From Gammaproteobacteria bacterium (GTDB lineage: Bacteria > Pseudomonadota > Gammaproteobacteria > Eutrophobiales > Eutrophobiaceae), in NCBI GenBank assembly GCA_022826885.1, contig JAJDUB010000058.1, positions 1 through 43,190 of the forward strand: a DNA stretch of 43,190 nucleotides, given 5' to 3'. Of the stretch, positions 1 through 8,471 are shown piece after piece. The notes under the pieces were generated by a model. That model did no database searches. It saw only the letters and a list, made by a program, of their open reading frames with translations, and was not told the DNA's origin. A program made the translations under genes and the position numbers. The number at the start of each line of letters is the position of its first letter. Position 1 is the first letter of the stretch.

Positions 1-2
1 AC

Positions 3-725
3 GCCTCTCCTGAAGAAATCGGATTGAATATTGCCCGTGAAACCGACAAGCGGGCGCAGGGGTACGGCAATTTCACGGCGCGCCAGACCATGGTCCTGCG
101 CAACAAGCAGGGTCAGGAAAGCACGCGCTCGCTCAGGGTCAAGGTGCTGGAGGTGGAGGGCGACGGCGACAAGAGTTTGTTTGTATTCGATGAACCGCGC
201 GACGTTGAGGGGACCGCGTTTCTCATCCATGCCCACAAGACGGAAGCGGATGACCAGTGGTTGTACCTGCCGGCGTTGAAACGGGTGAAGCGCATCAGTT
301 CGTCGAACCGTTCCGGCTCTTTCATGGGCAGTGAATTTTCCTACGAGGACATGGGCGCCCAGGAACTGGAGAAGTATACTTACCGCTACCTGCGTGATGA
401 AGCATGCGGCGAATTGACCTGTACGGTCATCGAGCGCGTGCCGACAGACAGGAAGTCCGGCTACAGCCGCCAGTTGGTCTGGCAGGACCGGGACGAGTTG
501 CGCACCTGGAAAGTCGAGTATTACGACCGCAAGGAAGCGCACCTGAAGACGCTTACCATGGCCGACTACGCGCAATACCTGGACAGTTACTGGCAGGCCG
601 GTGAGATGACCATGATCAACCATCTCACCGGCAAGAGTACCGATCTGAACTGGAGTGACTACCAGTTCCGCACCGATTTAAATGAGCGTGATTTTACGCA
701 GACCGGACTGAAACGGGTGCGTTGA
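3..725 (+). CDS. LolA-like outer membrane lipoprotein-sorting protein, 5' end missing
   Basis: The reading frame is open from base 3 with no stop upstream, so the N-terminus (including any signal peptide) lies outside the window; a TTG at base 24 is only an internal codon. The visible 233+ residues carry the pattern of the LolA-like family annotated as outer membrane lipoprotein-sorting protein: the early R-A-Q-G-Y-G segment, a central Q-W-L-Y-L-P-A-L-K-R-V-K-R segment, and the following S-F-M-G-S-E-F-S-Y-E-D stretch. Members of this family are periplasmic or outer-membrane associated and are commonly encoded beside RND/MMPL-type exporters; such an exporter could lie to the left but is not visible. 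The next gene, a putative outer-membrane barrel 38 bases downstream on the same strand, fits that context. Family assignment is from recognised motifs; the transported substrate is unknown. Confidence 0.8.
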   Translation, partial: ASPEEIGLNIARETDKRAQGYGNFTARQTMVLRNKQGQESTRSLRVKVLEVEGDGDKSLFVFDEPRDVEGTAFLIHAHKTEADDQWLYLPALKRVKRISSSNRSGSFMGSEFSYEDMGAQELEKYTYRYLRDEACGELTCTVIERVPTDRKSGYSRQLVWQDRDELRTWKVEYYDRKEAHLKTLTMADYAQYLDSYWQAGEMTMINHLTGKSTDLNWSDYQFRTDLNERDFTQTGLKRVR

Positions 726-763
726 TGTTGAGCCGGCGCGATCATCGCATCAATTGGTGAGAT

Positions 764-2035
764 ATGTGGGCCGGCACCGCCCTTTACCGTGCGGCATTCG
801 GGGCTGTGTGGCTGTTGGCGCTGATCGTTGTGCCGGTGACATGCGCGGGGATTGAGATTGCCGACTACGATTTTTCCGGCAGTATAGGCATCGAAGGCCG
901 CTGGTATCCCGAGTCTGCCCTGCATCCCGGTCAGAGAGACCACGCCAGCGGCTTTGTCCTGGAACCGGAGTTCTACGTTGAGGATGTCGCGGGCAGAAGC
1001 TTCACCCTGGCGCCTTTCTTTCGTTACGATGCAGCGGACTCACGACGTACCCACGTGGACCTGCGTGAAGCCTACCTGCTGATGTTCGGCGCCATGGGCG
1101 ATAACGAATGGGAACTGCGCCTGGGGGTCGACCAGGTATTCTGGGGCGTGGTTGAATCGCAGCGCCTGGTCGATGTGATCAACCAGGTGGATTTCGTCGA
1201 ACATCCTGATGGAACGGCCAAGCTGGGACAACCCATGGCCCATGCCACCCTGGCCGGTGACTGGGGCGTACTGGAGTTGTTCGGCCTGCCTTATCACCGC
1301 GCCCGGACCTTTAGCGGCCGGCACGGCCGCCTGCGCCTGCCGTTGGTAATAGACGACGATAACATTCGCTACGAGAGCGCAGCCGAGGAGTGGCACCTTG
1401 ACTATGCGCTACGCTACAGCAACAGTTTCGGCCCGCTGGACCTGGGCTTGAGCGTGTTCGACGGCACCAACCGGGAACCTGCCGCGCAACTGGACATAAC
1501 GCCTGAGGGCGAACTGAACCTGGTTCAATACTACACCCAGATCCGCCAGTTTGGCCTGGACGCCCAGTTGACCCTGGGCGGCTGGCTGTTCAAGCTCGAG
1601 GCGATTCAACGCGCCGGCGCGCTGGACCTGCAGGGCAGGGAAGAGGATTACGTAGCGACCGTCGTCGGCATCGAGCACACGATCTATTCCCTGTTCGGTT
1701 CTGTAGCCGAGTTGACCCTGTTCGGTGAATGGCATTACGACGACCGGGGGCGGGATGCAACCCCGAGCCGTTCACCCGGCGTGTTTGAAAAAGAAATCTT
1801 TGTTGCTGCGCGCATGGCCCTGAATGACGTTCAGAGCACCGAGATAACCGCCAGTTTCATCACGGATACGGGGCGCTCTACCCGGGCGCTGGGCGCAGGC
1901 CTGGACCGGCGTCTTTCAGACCGGTGGTCGTTGCACCTCGAGGCGATCGTCCTGCTCGGCATCGACAGGGAGGATATCCACTATTCCACGCGTAACGATA
2001 GCTTTATCGAGTTGAACCTCAGTTACAATTTCTGA
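764..2035 (+). CDS. Putative outer-membrane beta-barrel protein, function unknown
   Basis: A 423-residue protein beginning at ATG 764 with a signal peptide (hydrophobic core roughly residues 8-27 ending in V-T-C-A-G; a Cys at this point might instead be lipidated). After it the sequence alternates aromatic and polar residues in short strands, with no cytoplasmic-type motifs, and ends in L-S-Y-N-F. A terminal Phe of this kind is the signal recognised by the BAM complex. The segment V-F-W-G-V-V-E-S-Q-R-L-V-D-V-I-N-Q is typical of the DUF1302-like barrels that accompany LolA-like proteins and MMPL exporters. The gene lies 38 bases after the LolA-like gene and is probably cotranscribed with it. 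I infer a role in an export or lipid-handling system; the substrate is not identifiable. Confidence 0.65.
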   Translation: MWAGTALYRAAFGAVWLLALIVVPVTCAGIEIADYDFSGSIGIEGRWYPESALHPGQRDHASGFVLEPEFYVEDVAGRSFTLAPFFRYDAADSRRTHVDLREAYLLMFGAMGDNEWELRLGVDQVFWGVVESQRLVDVINQVDFVEHPDGTAKLGQPMAHATLAGDWGVLELFGLPYHRARTFSGRHGRLRLPLVIDDDNIRYESAAEEWHLDYALRYSNSFGPLDLGLSVFDGTNREPAAQLDITPEGELNLVQYYTQIRQFGLDAQLTLGGWLFKLEAIQRAGALDLQGREEDYVATVVGIEHTIYSLFGSVAELTLFGEWHYDDRGRDATPSRSPGVFEKEIFVAARMALNDVQSTEITASFITDTGRSTRALGAGLDRRLSDRWSLHLEAIVLLGIDREDIHYSTRNDSFIELNLSYNF

Positions 2036-2043
2036 ATTGAGAA

Positions 2044-2067
2044 GGGGACAGAATTGAATTCTGTCCT
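2044..2067. repeat. REP-like palindrome in the convergent intergenic space
   Basis: Perfect 10-base arms (2046-2055 and 2057-2066) around a single central G, preceded by GG. It lies between the end of the barrel gene and the end of the diheme cytochrome gene, which converge here. A close relative of the same palindrome occurs at 13527-13549. It could form a hairpin and act as a bidirectional transcription stop, but no T-run follows on either strand. Confidence 0.6.
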
Positions 2068-2090
2068 CGGCTGGATAGATAGCGGCGATT

Positions 2091-3029
2091 TTACTCTGAC
2101 CCCGGATATCCAGAACTTCTGTTGTTCGCTGCGGGTACTGAAAGGATATATTTGACCAGCGCCTTCAGATCTTCCCCGGTCATCATGCTGGTGGAGTTGT
2201 CGATGACATCCACCATGGCGCCACCTGCATAGTCGCCGTCAGGCAGTTCGCCATCCTCCAGGTAGAGCAGCAGGTCGTACTCATCCCAGTCGCCGATACC
2301 GTCCGCCGCCGATGAGGTGATGTCAGGCACCGGGTCTCCGTCCGGACCATCTTCGGTACCGGCCAGGAACAGCTCCGGGCGGCTGGCGCCGAGCAGGTTC
2401 CTGGGGGTATGGCACTCACTGCAATGGGTCAGGGCATTGGCGATGTACGCCCCCCGGTCCAAGATTGCGTCATGGCTGGGCGGCCGGAACACACCGGGTT
2501 TGAAAAACAGGGACTGCCAGGCAGGCAACAGCAGGCGGTTGATATACCAGGGCGTCTTGTGCTGCCCGATATGGGTCTTCACGGGAGGCGTAACCTGCAG
2601 GTAGTCGTACATGGCGCGCAAGTCGTCAAAGCTGATTTGCGTGTACGAAGTATACGGAAAAGCCGGGTAGTAGCGTTCCCCGTTGGGAGCGATACCCAGG
2701 TGCATGGCTCGGGCAAAATCTGCGAAACTCCAAGCGCCGATTCCGGTTTCCTCGTCCGAGGTTATATTGGGAGCAAAAAAACTGCCGAACGTGGTAACCA
2801 GTTCAACTCCACCGGCCAGGTAGGCGCCGCTGTTGTCAGCGTCCGTATGGCAACTGACGCAGCCGGCAATATTCACCAGGTACTCGCCGCGCCGGATATC
2901 TGCCTCGGCAGAGTAGTCTTCCGCCACGGCAATGCCGGGAAGCGGCTCAGGGCGCAGCAGCCACCAGGTCAGGGCCGACAGACAAACGATACTGAAGAAT
3001 GTAAACCGGAACAATCCGGCTGTACTCAT
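2091..3029 (-). CDS. Diheme c-type cytochrome
   Basis: A 312-residue exported protein: an N-terminal hydrophobic segment (about residues 7-24) serves as signal peptide or membrane anchor. Two haem-attachment motifs follow, C-V-S-C-H (near residue 57) and C-S-E-C-H (near residue 202), each in its own class I cytochrome c domain. The layout (R-G-E-Y-L-V-N-I-A-G before the first haem, A-L-T-H before the second) resembles cytochrome subunits of membrane-bound alcohol and gluconate dehydrogenases, but no dehydrogenase subunit is visible next to it. The start overlaps the end of the upstream cytochrome c'-like gene by 4 bases (ATGA), implying translational coupling. The likely role is periplasmic electron transfer; donor and acceptor are unknown. 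Confidence 0.85.
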   Translation of the reverse strand: MSTAGLFRFTFFSIVCLSALTWWLLRPEPLPGIAVAEDYSAEADIRRGEYLVNIAGCVSCHTDADNSGAYLAGGVELVTTFGSFFAPNITSDEETGIGAWSFADFARAMHLGIAPNGERYYPAFPYTSYTQISFDDLRAMYDYLQVTPPVKTHIGQHKTPWYINRLLLPAWQSLFFKPGVFRPPSHDAILDRGAYIANALTHCSECHTPRNLLGASRPELFLAGTEDGPDGDPVPDITSSAADGIGDWDEYDLLLYLEDGELPDGDYAGGAMVDVIDNSTSMMTGEDLKALVKYILSVPAANNRSSGYPGSE

Positions 3030-3472
3030 TTCCTGAACGGTCGGTGGCAGGCTTTGCAGGTATCCGTGAACTCGCCGAACCTGGCATCGATAGCCGCGCC
3101 ATCTCCGGATTCGACCGCATCCAGGAGGGCCTGCGCCGCCTGTTGAGTTTCGGCGGCGCGGGCTTCAAAGTCCGCCCAGTTTTCCCAGATCTCCGGTTTT
3201 GCGTCGGTTTTCCCCAATGACGTCCCTTCGGGAAACAACAGGGTGATGTCCCCGGCCAGTTTTGCCAGCGCCTCAGCGTGCATTTGCAAATGTCCTTCCG
3301 CGCTGAAAAGACCGTCCTTCAGTCGCCGCAGAGCGCCGGTATGGCCGCTGATGGCATTCATGTAGTTCTGGCGGTATTTTATTGTTCCACGAACGTCTGC
3401 AGCGCCTGCCCCATGCGGCAACAGGTAAAAAGATAATAACAGCACAATAATGCACAAGCTCTTCAGGTTCAT
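3026..3472 (-). CDS. Cytochrome c'/c556-like protein
   Basis: A 148-residue protein with a signal peptide (hydrophobic residues about 5-22, ending A-G-A-A) and a single haem motif C-K-A-C-H very close to the C-terminus. This is the hallmark of class II cytochromes (c' and c556), which are four-helix bundles. The body has the expected helical, Ala/Glu/Lys-rich composition and an R-Q-N-Y-M segment near residue 35 typical of the N-terminal helix. Its start overlaps the stop of prc by 4 bases and its end overlaps the diheme cytochrome gene, so the three are probably translated from one message. It probably acts in periplasmic electron transfer or in binding a small ligand at the haem; which of these applies cannot be decided here. 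Confidence 0.85.
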   Translation of the reverse strand: MNLKSLCIIVLLLSFYLLPHGAGAADVRGTIKYRQNYMNAISGHTGALRRLKDGLFSAEGHLQMHAEALAKLAGDITLLFPEGTSLGKTDAKPEIWENWADFEARAAETQQAAQALLDAVESGDGAAIDARFGEFTDTCKACHRPFRK

Positions 3473-5598
3473 TGAATGATTCCTCCGGCGGTAGTCGTTA
3501 TTACCGCAGTATCCGCTACGCCGGGTTCTCCGTTTTCTGCCTGACGAACCGGCACTACCAGGTCATAGAGAATCCTGGCGGCTTCTTCCAGGAACGGGTC
3601 GAGTTGTTCCAGTTCTTCATCATAACCGGGGTCATCGGTATCAGGAGAGACAGGTTCCAGCCCCGCAGCTACGCGTAATTCATTGCGTATTGCCGCCGCT
3701 TCAAGGCGCAGTTTTTCACGTTCTGCCCTGCGTTTGCCCGCGTGCAGGTTCACGCTCTTGATGTTTTCGTTAGATTGTGACGTTTCTATTTCCTTCAGGA
3801 GCAGGCCGATCAGGCGATTGTCCTGAAGCCGCTGTCGGTGCAGCTCCCTGGCCAGGGCATAACTTTCGACCGGCGCGCTGGTCGGCACGAAATGTACCGG
3901 CCTGACCTTGTCCCAGGGCAGGGCATTGTCCAGGACGCGTTCTCCATAATCCCCGGCGTAGCGGGCAGTGGGATATATGATGTCCGGTACCACCCCGCGG
4001 TGCTGGTTGCTGCCGCCGCTGATGCGGAAAAACTGGGCAATGGTAGCCTTTAGCCGGCCATGGTCTTCATCCGAGGATTCGGTAAAATGATTCAGGTCGA
4101 TGACGTTCTGTACCGTGCCTTTCCCGAAAGTGGGTTCGCCGATAATGATGCCGCGCCGGTAGTCCTGGATTGCGCCGGCAAAGATCTCCGAGGCCGAGGC
4201 GCTGTTGCGGTTAACCAGTACGGCAAGAGGGCCGCCGTAGCTGATCTCCGGGTCGGGATCACTGTTGATCTCAATCTTGCCCGAGTAATCCCTGGTCTGG
4301 ATAATGGGTCCCGATTCTATGAACAGCCCGGTCAACTCCAGGGCTTCAATCAACGATCCGCCGCCGTTGCCGCGCAGGTCGATTACCAGGCCGTCCAGGT
4401 TTTTATCCTTCAATCCGGCAAGTAAGCGCCTCACGTCCCGGGTTGTGCTGCGATAATCCTTTTTTCCCTGTGCCTGGGCCGCATAGTCGCTGTAAAACGC
4501 CGGCACCTTGATAATGCCGATTTCGCCGCTGTTTTCCAGTTGGATGGTTTCCGACTTGGCGGCCTGTTCCTCCAGCCTGATTTCATCCCGGGTAATGGAG
4601 ATGACTTTATTGACGTCCTTGAGGCCGGCCCTCTCGGTCATGATTTCCAGCCTCACTACCGATCCTTTGGGACCGCGTATCATATCCACCACATCATCCA
4701 GGCGCCAGCCTACCACGTCCGTTATTTCGCCACCGACGCCCTGGCCGACACCGATTATCCTGTCTTCCTCGCGCAACTCGCCGCCAAGTTCTGCCGGTCC
4801 TCCGGGTATGATTTTCTGTACCACCGTGTAATCGTATTCTGCGCGTAGTACCGCGCCGATCCCCTCCAGGGAGAGTCTCATGGTGATATCGAAGTTTTCC
4901 GAAGAACGCGGGGTGAAGTAAAACGTATGCGGTTCTATGGCCGTGGCATAGGAATTTATGAACATCTGGAACACGTCGTTGGAATTAAGCTGGAACGCGC
5001 TGGTGCGCAGGCGTGCATAGCGTTTACGCAGGATATCTTTTATTTCGCCATCCTCCTTGTCCGCGAGCAGCAACATCAGGTAATCGTTCTTTACCTTTTT
5101 CCTCCATGTCTCATCCAGGTCGGTCCCGGTCAGCGCCCAGTCCGTTTCCAGCCGGTCAAACACGTAATCTTCATCGATACTGAAATCAAACCCGTTCTCA
5201 AGCAGTTGACCGGCAAAGTTCGTGCGTTCCGCAACCCGTTGCCGGTACGCCTTGAAGATGTCAAAAGCGGGGTCCAGGTCCGGCGTATCCAGGGCCTCAT
5301 CGAGCAGGTAGCGATAACGCTCAAAGTCTTTTATATCCCTGTCGAGAAAGAAACTGCGGTTGCCGTCCAGGCTATCGAGGTAGGTATCCAGAATGCGGCC
5401 GGACAAATCATCGTCCAGGGGCTTGTTCCGGTAATGATATTTCTCCAGGATATGAGTGATGATCACCGTGGCGCGCGCATGACGCACCTCCGCCCGCAGT
5501 TCATCATCCGTTATGAGCGGCGGGGTTACGGCGGTTGCGACAGCCGGCAATATCAACAGCAGCATGAAGATTCTAGTCATTACCTGCCTCGCCCGCAT
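3469..5598 (-). CDS. prc: Carboxy-terminal (tail-specific) processing protease Prc
   Basis: A 709-residue S41A-family periplasmic protease. It degrades proteins marked by nonpolar C-termini and, in relatives, processes penicillin-binding protein 3 and trims cell-wall hydrolases. Visible parts are an N-terminal signal peptide, a helical Prc N-terminal domain, a PDZ domain (about 245-335) and the peptidase core. The catalytic Ser468 (in N-S-A-S-A-S-E-I-F-A-G), Asp479 and Lys493 (in T-F-G-K-G-T-V-Q) are spaced +11 and +25, as in the E. coli enzyme, so the protein should be active. The N-terminal Met could be this one or the Met at base 5580, which has an AGG-rich ribosome-binding site and overlaps the TPR gene stop as ATGACTAG. 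The TPR neighbour recalls the NlpI-Prc partnership, although this protein is not recognisably NlpI. Confidence 0.93.
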   Translation of the reverse strand: MRARQVMTRIFMLLLILPAVATAVTPPLITDDELRAEVRHARATVIITHILEKYHYRNKPLDDDLSGRILDTYLDSLDGNRSFFLDRDIKDFERYRYLLDEALDTPDLDPAFDIFKAYRQRVAERTNFAGQLLENGFDFSIDEDYVFDRLETDWALTGTDLDETWRKKVKNDYLMLLLADKEDGEIKDILRKRYARLRTSAFQLNSNDVFQMFINSYATAIEPHTFYFTPRSSENFDITMRLSLEGIGAVLRAEYDYTVVQKIIPGGPAELGGELREEDRIIGVGQGVGGEITDVVGWRLDDVVDMIRGPKGSVVRLEIMTERAGLKDVNKVISITRDEIRLEEQAAKSETIQLENSGEIGIIKVPAFYSDYAAQAQGKKDYRSTTRDVRRLLAGLKDKNLDGLVIDLRGNGGGSLIEALELTGLFIESGPIIQTRDYSGKIEINSDPDPEISYGGPLAVLVNRNSASASEIFAGAIQDYRRGIIIGEPTFGKGTVQNVIDLNHFTESSDEDHGRLKATIAQFFRISGGSNQHRGVVPDIIYPTARYAGDYGERVLDNALPWDKVRPVHFVPTSAPVESYALARELHRQRLQDNRLIGLLLKEIETSQSNENIKSVNLHAGKRRAEREKLRLEAAAIRNELRVAAGLEPVSPDTDDPGYDEELEQLDPFLEEAARILYDLVVPVRQAENGEPGVADTAVITTTAGGIIQ

Positions 5599-6013
5599 AG
5601 TGCAGCACTTCCAGTCGCCGTCTCAATTGCCTTGCTTCAACCCTGTTCCCTCCCATGAAGGCGGGAGCAGTTTCCAGGTAATCTATCAGGTCGCGTAATG
5701 CCTCGTAATTGCCTGCGTCGAGTTCCACCGCCTTGCGAAACTGTTTCAGGGTTTTCCCGGCATGGGACAAGGCGGTAAACCAGTTGCCGTTTTCAGCTAT
5801 TCTTCCATAACACTTGCCCAGCCAGTGGTGCAGGGAAGAGTCCTGCGGCGCTGCCTTGATGGCTTCCCTGAAGCTTGCAGCGGCCGATTTGTAATTTCCA
5901 TCCTCGTATGCGCTGATGCCCGCATCCAGCGCAGCATGATCTGCACTGCTGTCCGGGGCTGCAAACAACGCCAACGCCAGGCAGATAAAGGCTACGGGAT
6001 TAATGAACTTCAA
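5573..6013 (-). CDS. Exported TPR-repeat protein
   Basis: A 146-residue protein with an N-terminal signal peptide (residues about 1-24, ending D-S-S-A-D). It is followed by two to three tetratricopeptide-like helical pairs: A-I-S-A-Y-E-D-G-N-Y-K-S-A-A-A-S-F-R-E-A is a clear TPR helix pair, followed by P-Q-D-S-S-L-H-H-W-L-G-K-C-Y and a third pair ending near Y-E-A-L-R-D-L. TPR proteins act as protein-binding scaffolds. The gene overlaps the FKBP isomerase gene by 14 bases and the prc gene by 8 or 26 bases, depending on the prc start. This suggests a periplasmic adaptor for the protease or the isomerase, analogous in idea to NlpI feeding substrates to Prc. That link is an inference from position only. 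Confidence 0.75.
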   Translation of the reverse strand: MKFINPVAFICLALALFAAPDSSADHAALDAGISAYEDGNYKSAAASFREAIKAAPQDSSLHHWLGKCYGRIAENGNWFTALSHAGKTLKQFRKAVELDAGNYEALRDLIDYLETAPAFMGGNRVEARQLRRRLEVLHYAGEAGND

Positions 6014-6671
6014 TTAATTCGATCTCAAATATCAGGGTTTCATCGGGCCCGATTGTGCCCGCCCCGGTGGCGCCGTAGGCAAGCTCCGAAGGTATGTAGA
6101 TCTCCCACAGGGCGCCGGTTTTCATCAGCGGCAGCGCCTGTTGCCAACCCCGGATTACCCGGTTGAGGGAAAGTTTTGCCGGTTCGTTGCGCCTGTATGA
6201 ACTGTCAAATTCATTTCCGTCAAGCAGCGTCCCGCGATAATGCACCGTGACTTCGCTGCCGGGTTCAGGGTTTGGGCCGCTGCCTGACCGCAGGATTTTG
6301 TATTGCAGGCCGTTTTCCAACTCAACAACCCCTTCCTTTGTCCTGTTCCGGTCCAGAAATTCTTTTCCTGTCTGCTTGTTCGCGGCAGCCTGCTTCGCCC
6401 GGGTTTCCTGTTCCAGTGCCTGGTATTTCAAAAATATGGTCCTGATCTCTTCATCAGACAGTTTCGGCCGGTCATTATTCAATATATCGGATACCGCTGC
6501 CAGGAAATACTCGACGTCCATATCGATACCCTGTTGTGATATGTTCTGTGCGAAGAATACGCCCAGTGCATAACCGAGTTTTTGCCTGTCGGTCATGCCC
6601 GTTTCCTCGGCATGGACAGGATTTAGTATAAATAATAAAATAAAAACAATAAGTAGTAAGAAATTTTTCAT
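6000..6671 (-). CDS. Periplasmic FKBP-type peptidyl-prolyl isomerase (FkpA/Mip-like)
   Basis: A 223-residue protein with a strongly hydrophobic signal peptide (ends V-H-A-E). A helical dimerisation domain (about 25-110; M-T-D-R-Q-K-L-G-Y-A-L-G-V is the family's usual opening) precedes a C-terminal FKBP domain. The FKBP domain shows V-T-V-H-Y-R-G-T-L-L-D-G, F-D-S-S-Y, V-I-R-G-W-Q-Q-A-L and P-S-E-L-A-Y-G, all residues lining the proline-binding pocket. It catalyses cis-trans isomerisation of prolyl bonds and chaperones folding of outer-membrane or periplasmic proteins. It lies 9 bases after dusA and overlaps the TPR gene. Domain order and length match FkpA and macrophage infectivity potentiator proteins. 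Confidence 0.93.
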   Translation of the reverse strand: MKNFLLLIVFILLFILNPVHAEETGMTDRQKLGYALGVFFAQNISQQGIDMDVEYFLAAVSDILNNDRPKLSDEEIRTIFLKYQALEQETRAKQAAANKQTGKEFLDRNRTKEGVVELENGLQYKILRSGSGPNPEPGSEVTVHYRGTLLDGNEFDSSYRRNEPAKLSLNRVIRGWQQALPLMKTGALWEIYIPSELAYGATGAGTIGPDETLIFEIELIEVH

Positions 6672-6680
6672 GTAGTTTCT

Positions 6681-7646
6681 CTAATTAACCAATGCTGCCG
6701 CCTCCCTGACAATTTCCAATCCGGCATTCATTTGGACGGCTTTTGTGGTCAAGTGACGCCGGTATGCGCGGGCGCCGCGCTGTCCGTGGAACAGGCCGAT
6801 TATATGCCGCGCCATGGCATACAGGTTTTCGCCGCCGGCCATCTCCCTTTCCATGTAACGCATGTAATTTTGCAGCGATTCCATGCGCGAGGCTGCTATA
6901 TTGTTCACGCCGAACAGGTATTTGTCCACCCCGGCAAGCAGGTAAGGGTTATTGCAGACGGCCCTGCCGAGCATGACGCCATCGACGTGGCGCAAGTGGC
7001 CGTGCGTTTCGGCAAGACTGGTGATGCCCCCGTTGATGATGATTTCCAGTTCCGGAAAGTCCTGTTTCAAGCGGTACACCCTGTCATATTGCAACGGTGG
7101 CACCGACCGGTTCTGCCGGGGGCTCAGTCCCTGCAGCCAGGCCTTGCGGGCATGGATGATGAAGGTACGGCAACCGGATTGGGAAACGGTTGAGATAAAC
7201 TTCTGCAGGTGTTCATAGCCGTCCTGCTGGTCGATGCCGGTGCGGCATTTTACGGTGACCGGCAGGTCGGTTGCCTCCGCCATGGCCCGGACACATTCAG
7301 CGACCAGTACGGGTTCTGCCATGAGGCAAGCGCCAAAACGTCCGGCCCTGACCCGTTCGCTGGGACAACCCACGTTCAGGTTTATTTCATCGTATCCGAA
7401 GTCTGCGGCGATTCGGGCGCAGCTTGCCAGTTCGGCGGGAATGCTGCCGCCCAATTGCATGCCGACAGGATGTTCCGCCTCGTTGAACCTGGCATATTTC
7501 TCCGTGTTTCCATGCAGCAGCGCTCCCGTCGTGAGCATTTCGGTGTACAGCATGGAATGTCCGGAAAGCAGGCGCAGCAGGTAACGGAAATGCCTGTCCG
7601 TATGGGCCATCATGGGCGCAACGCATAACCTGTGACTTAATTTCAT
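6681..7646 (-). CDS. dusA: tRNA-dihydrouridine(20/20a) synthase DusA
   Basis: A 321-residue FMN-dependent TIM-barrel enzyme that reduces uridine in the D-loop of tRNA to dihydrouridine. The opening V-A-P-M-M-A-H-T-D-R-H-F-R marks the DusA branch rather than DusB or DusC. The N-L-N-V-G-C-P-S segment contains the catalytic cysteine (near residue 95), and V-T-V-K-C-R-T-G-I plus I-I-I-N-G-G-I bind FMN and substrate. Full length, with no disruption. It is separated from mutH upstream by the inverted-repeat element at 7649-7786, so its transcription either reads through that element or starts inside it. Confidence 0.94.
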   Translation of the reverse strand: MKLSHRLCVAPMMAHTDRHFRYLLRLLSGHSMLYTEMLTTGALLHGNTEKYARFNEAEHPVGMQLGGSIPAELASCARIAADFGYDEINLNVGCPSERVRAGRFGACLMAEPVLVAECVRAMAEATDLPVTVKCRTGIDQQDGYEHLQKFISTVSQSGCRTFIIHARKAWLQGLSPRQNRSVPPLQYDRVYRLKQDFPELEIIINGGITSLAETHGHLRHVDGVMLGRAVCNNPYLLAGVDKYLFGVNNIAASRMESLQNYMRYMEREMAGGENLYAMARHIIGLFHGQRGARAYRRHLTTKAVQMNAGLEIVREAAALVN

Positions 7647-7648
7647 AG

Positions 7649-7786
7649 TTTTATCCGCAGATGACGCAGATTACCGCAGATGAAATGATGTTTGTTTTTT
7701 TGAAAGCACAATGCTCTGTCTGAACACTAAATCTAAAGAATAAATAAAAAATAATCTGCGTTAATCTGTGTCATCTGCGGATAAAT
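7649..7786. mobile_element. Small element with terminal inverted repeats (MITE/REP-like)
   Basis: Two arms of about 33 bases, 7650-7683 and 7752-7785, are inverted copies with about three mismatches. Both carry the repeated word CGCAGAT (TTATCCGCAGATGAC at the outer end). About 70 A/T-rich bases without an ORF separate them. The right arm runs into mutH: the last eight MutH codons and its TAA stop (7761-7763) are made of element sequence. Repeats built from TTATCCGCAGAT/CGCAGATTA words are dispersed in many bacterial genomes. The element probably has no genes of its own and would rely on a transposase in trans; none is visible here. Confidence 0.7.
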
Positions 7787-8450
7787 GTTCTTTAAGTAGC
7801 ATGTTGGTAAACCGGGTGCGCAGGTAAAATCCTCTGGGCAGGGTCAAACCGGTTTCACCATCGGCCAGGGTTGTGCGGACCAGGCTGGCGGAACTGGCTG
7901 CCTTGGGTCTTATCTGGAGGTATTTACCGTGTTTTGCGCTGACCTTGTCAAATTCGCCGAAACAAAGCATTTCAACCAGTTCCTGCCAATCCTGCTCAAG
8001 GATTCGGGTCTGTTCCGGCGACGGACTCCACAAAAAGGCGTTTCCTGTCCTGCTGTTGGACGGCATTATACCGGGGTCGGCTTCTATCGGAACCCAGAGA
8101 ACCCGGTTGAGTTTACGCCTGACGGTCGAATCGGACCAGCGCAGACCGGGTACGACGGTCATCGGCGCCACACACACGAAAGTCGATTCCCTGGCCCTGC
8201 CGTGCCTGTTGACGGGAATGGTTTTTAATTCTATTCCCAGGGACACGAAGTCCGGTTCGGGCTGTGAGGCAGCGTTGGCGCCCAGGTAACGTTCCATGAG
8301 CTGGCCGGCCCATCCCTTTGCCCTGGCCCGGGATGCGGGCACTGCGATATTCAACTCGGCGGCCACTCGTCCGAGCGACTTGCCGGCCAGCGCCCGGCAA
8401 CGGCGCATCAACTCAGCTTCCGATTCCGGCGGCTGTGTGTGTACGTTCAT
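7761..8450 (-). CDS. mutH: DNA mismatch repair endonuclease MutH
   Basis: A 229-residue PD-(D/E)xK endonuclease that nicks the unmethylated strand at hemimethylated GATC sites during MutSL-directed repair. The catalytic set is intact: Asp67, Glu74 and Lys76 in P-D-F-V-S-L-G-I-E-L-K, with the same spacing as the E. coli Asp70/Glu77/Lys79. The remainder (R-A-R-A-K-G-W-A-G near residue 44, F-V-C-V-A-P-M near 91) is co-linear with the family. The final residues (H-L-S-A-D-D-T-D) come from the inverted-repeat element that ends the gene, so the natural C-terminus has been replaced or extended. Its presence implies Dam-directed mismatch repair in this organism. It lies 21 bases after glnD on the same strand. 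Confidence 0.94.
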   Translation of the reverse strand: MNVHTQPPESEAELMRRCRALAGKSLGRVAAELNIAVPASRARAKGWAGQLMERYLGANAASQPEPDFVSLGIELKTIPVNRHGRARESTFVCVAPMTVVPGLRWSDSTVRRKLNRVLWVPIEADPGIMPSNSRTGNAFLWSPSPEQTRILEQDWQELVEMLCFGEFDKVSAKHGKYLQIRPKAASSASLVRTTLADGETGLTLPRGFYLRTRFTNMLLKEHLSADDTD

Positions 8451-8471
8451 CTGTGGATGAATCCAGGCGGA

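Noticed and set aside
2409..3146. 245-codon plus-strand frame opposite the two cytochrome genes
   Set aside because: It is antisense to two genes with clear haem motifs and contains no domain; a shadow of GC-rich coding.
4927..5658. 243-codon plus-strand frame opposite prc
   Set aside because: The minus-strand gene has intact catalytic residues; this frame has none and no ribosome-binding site.
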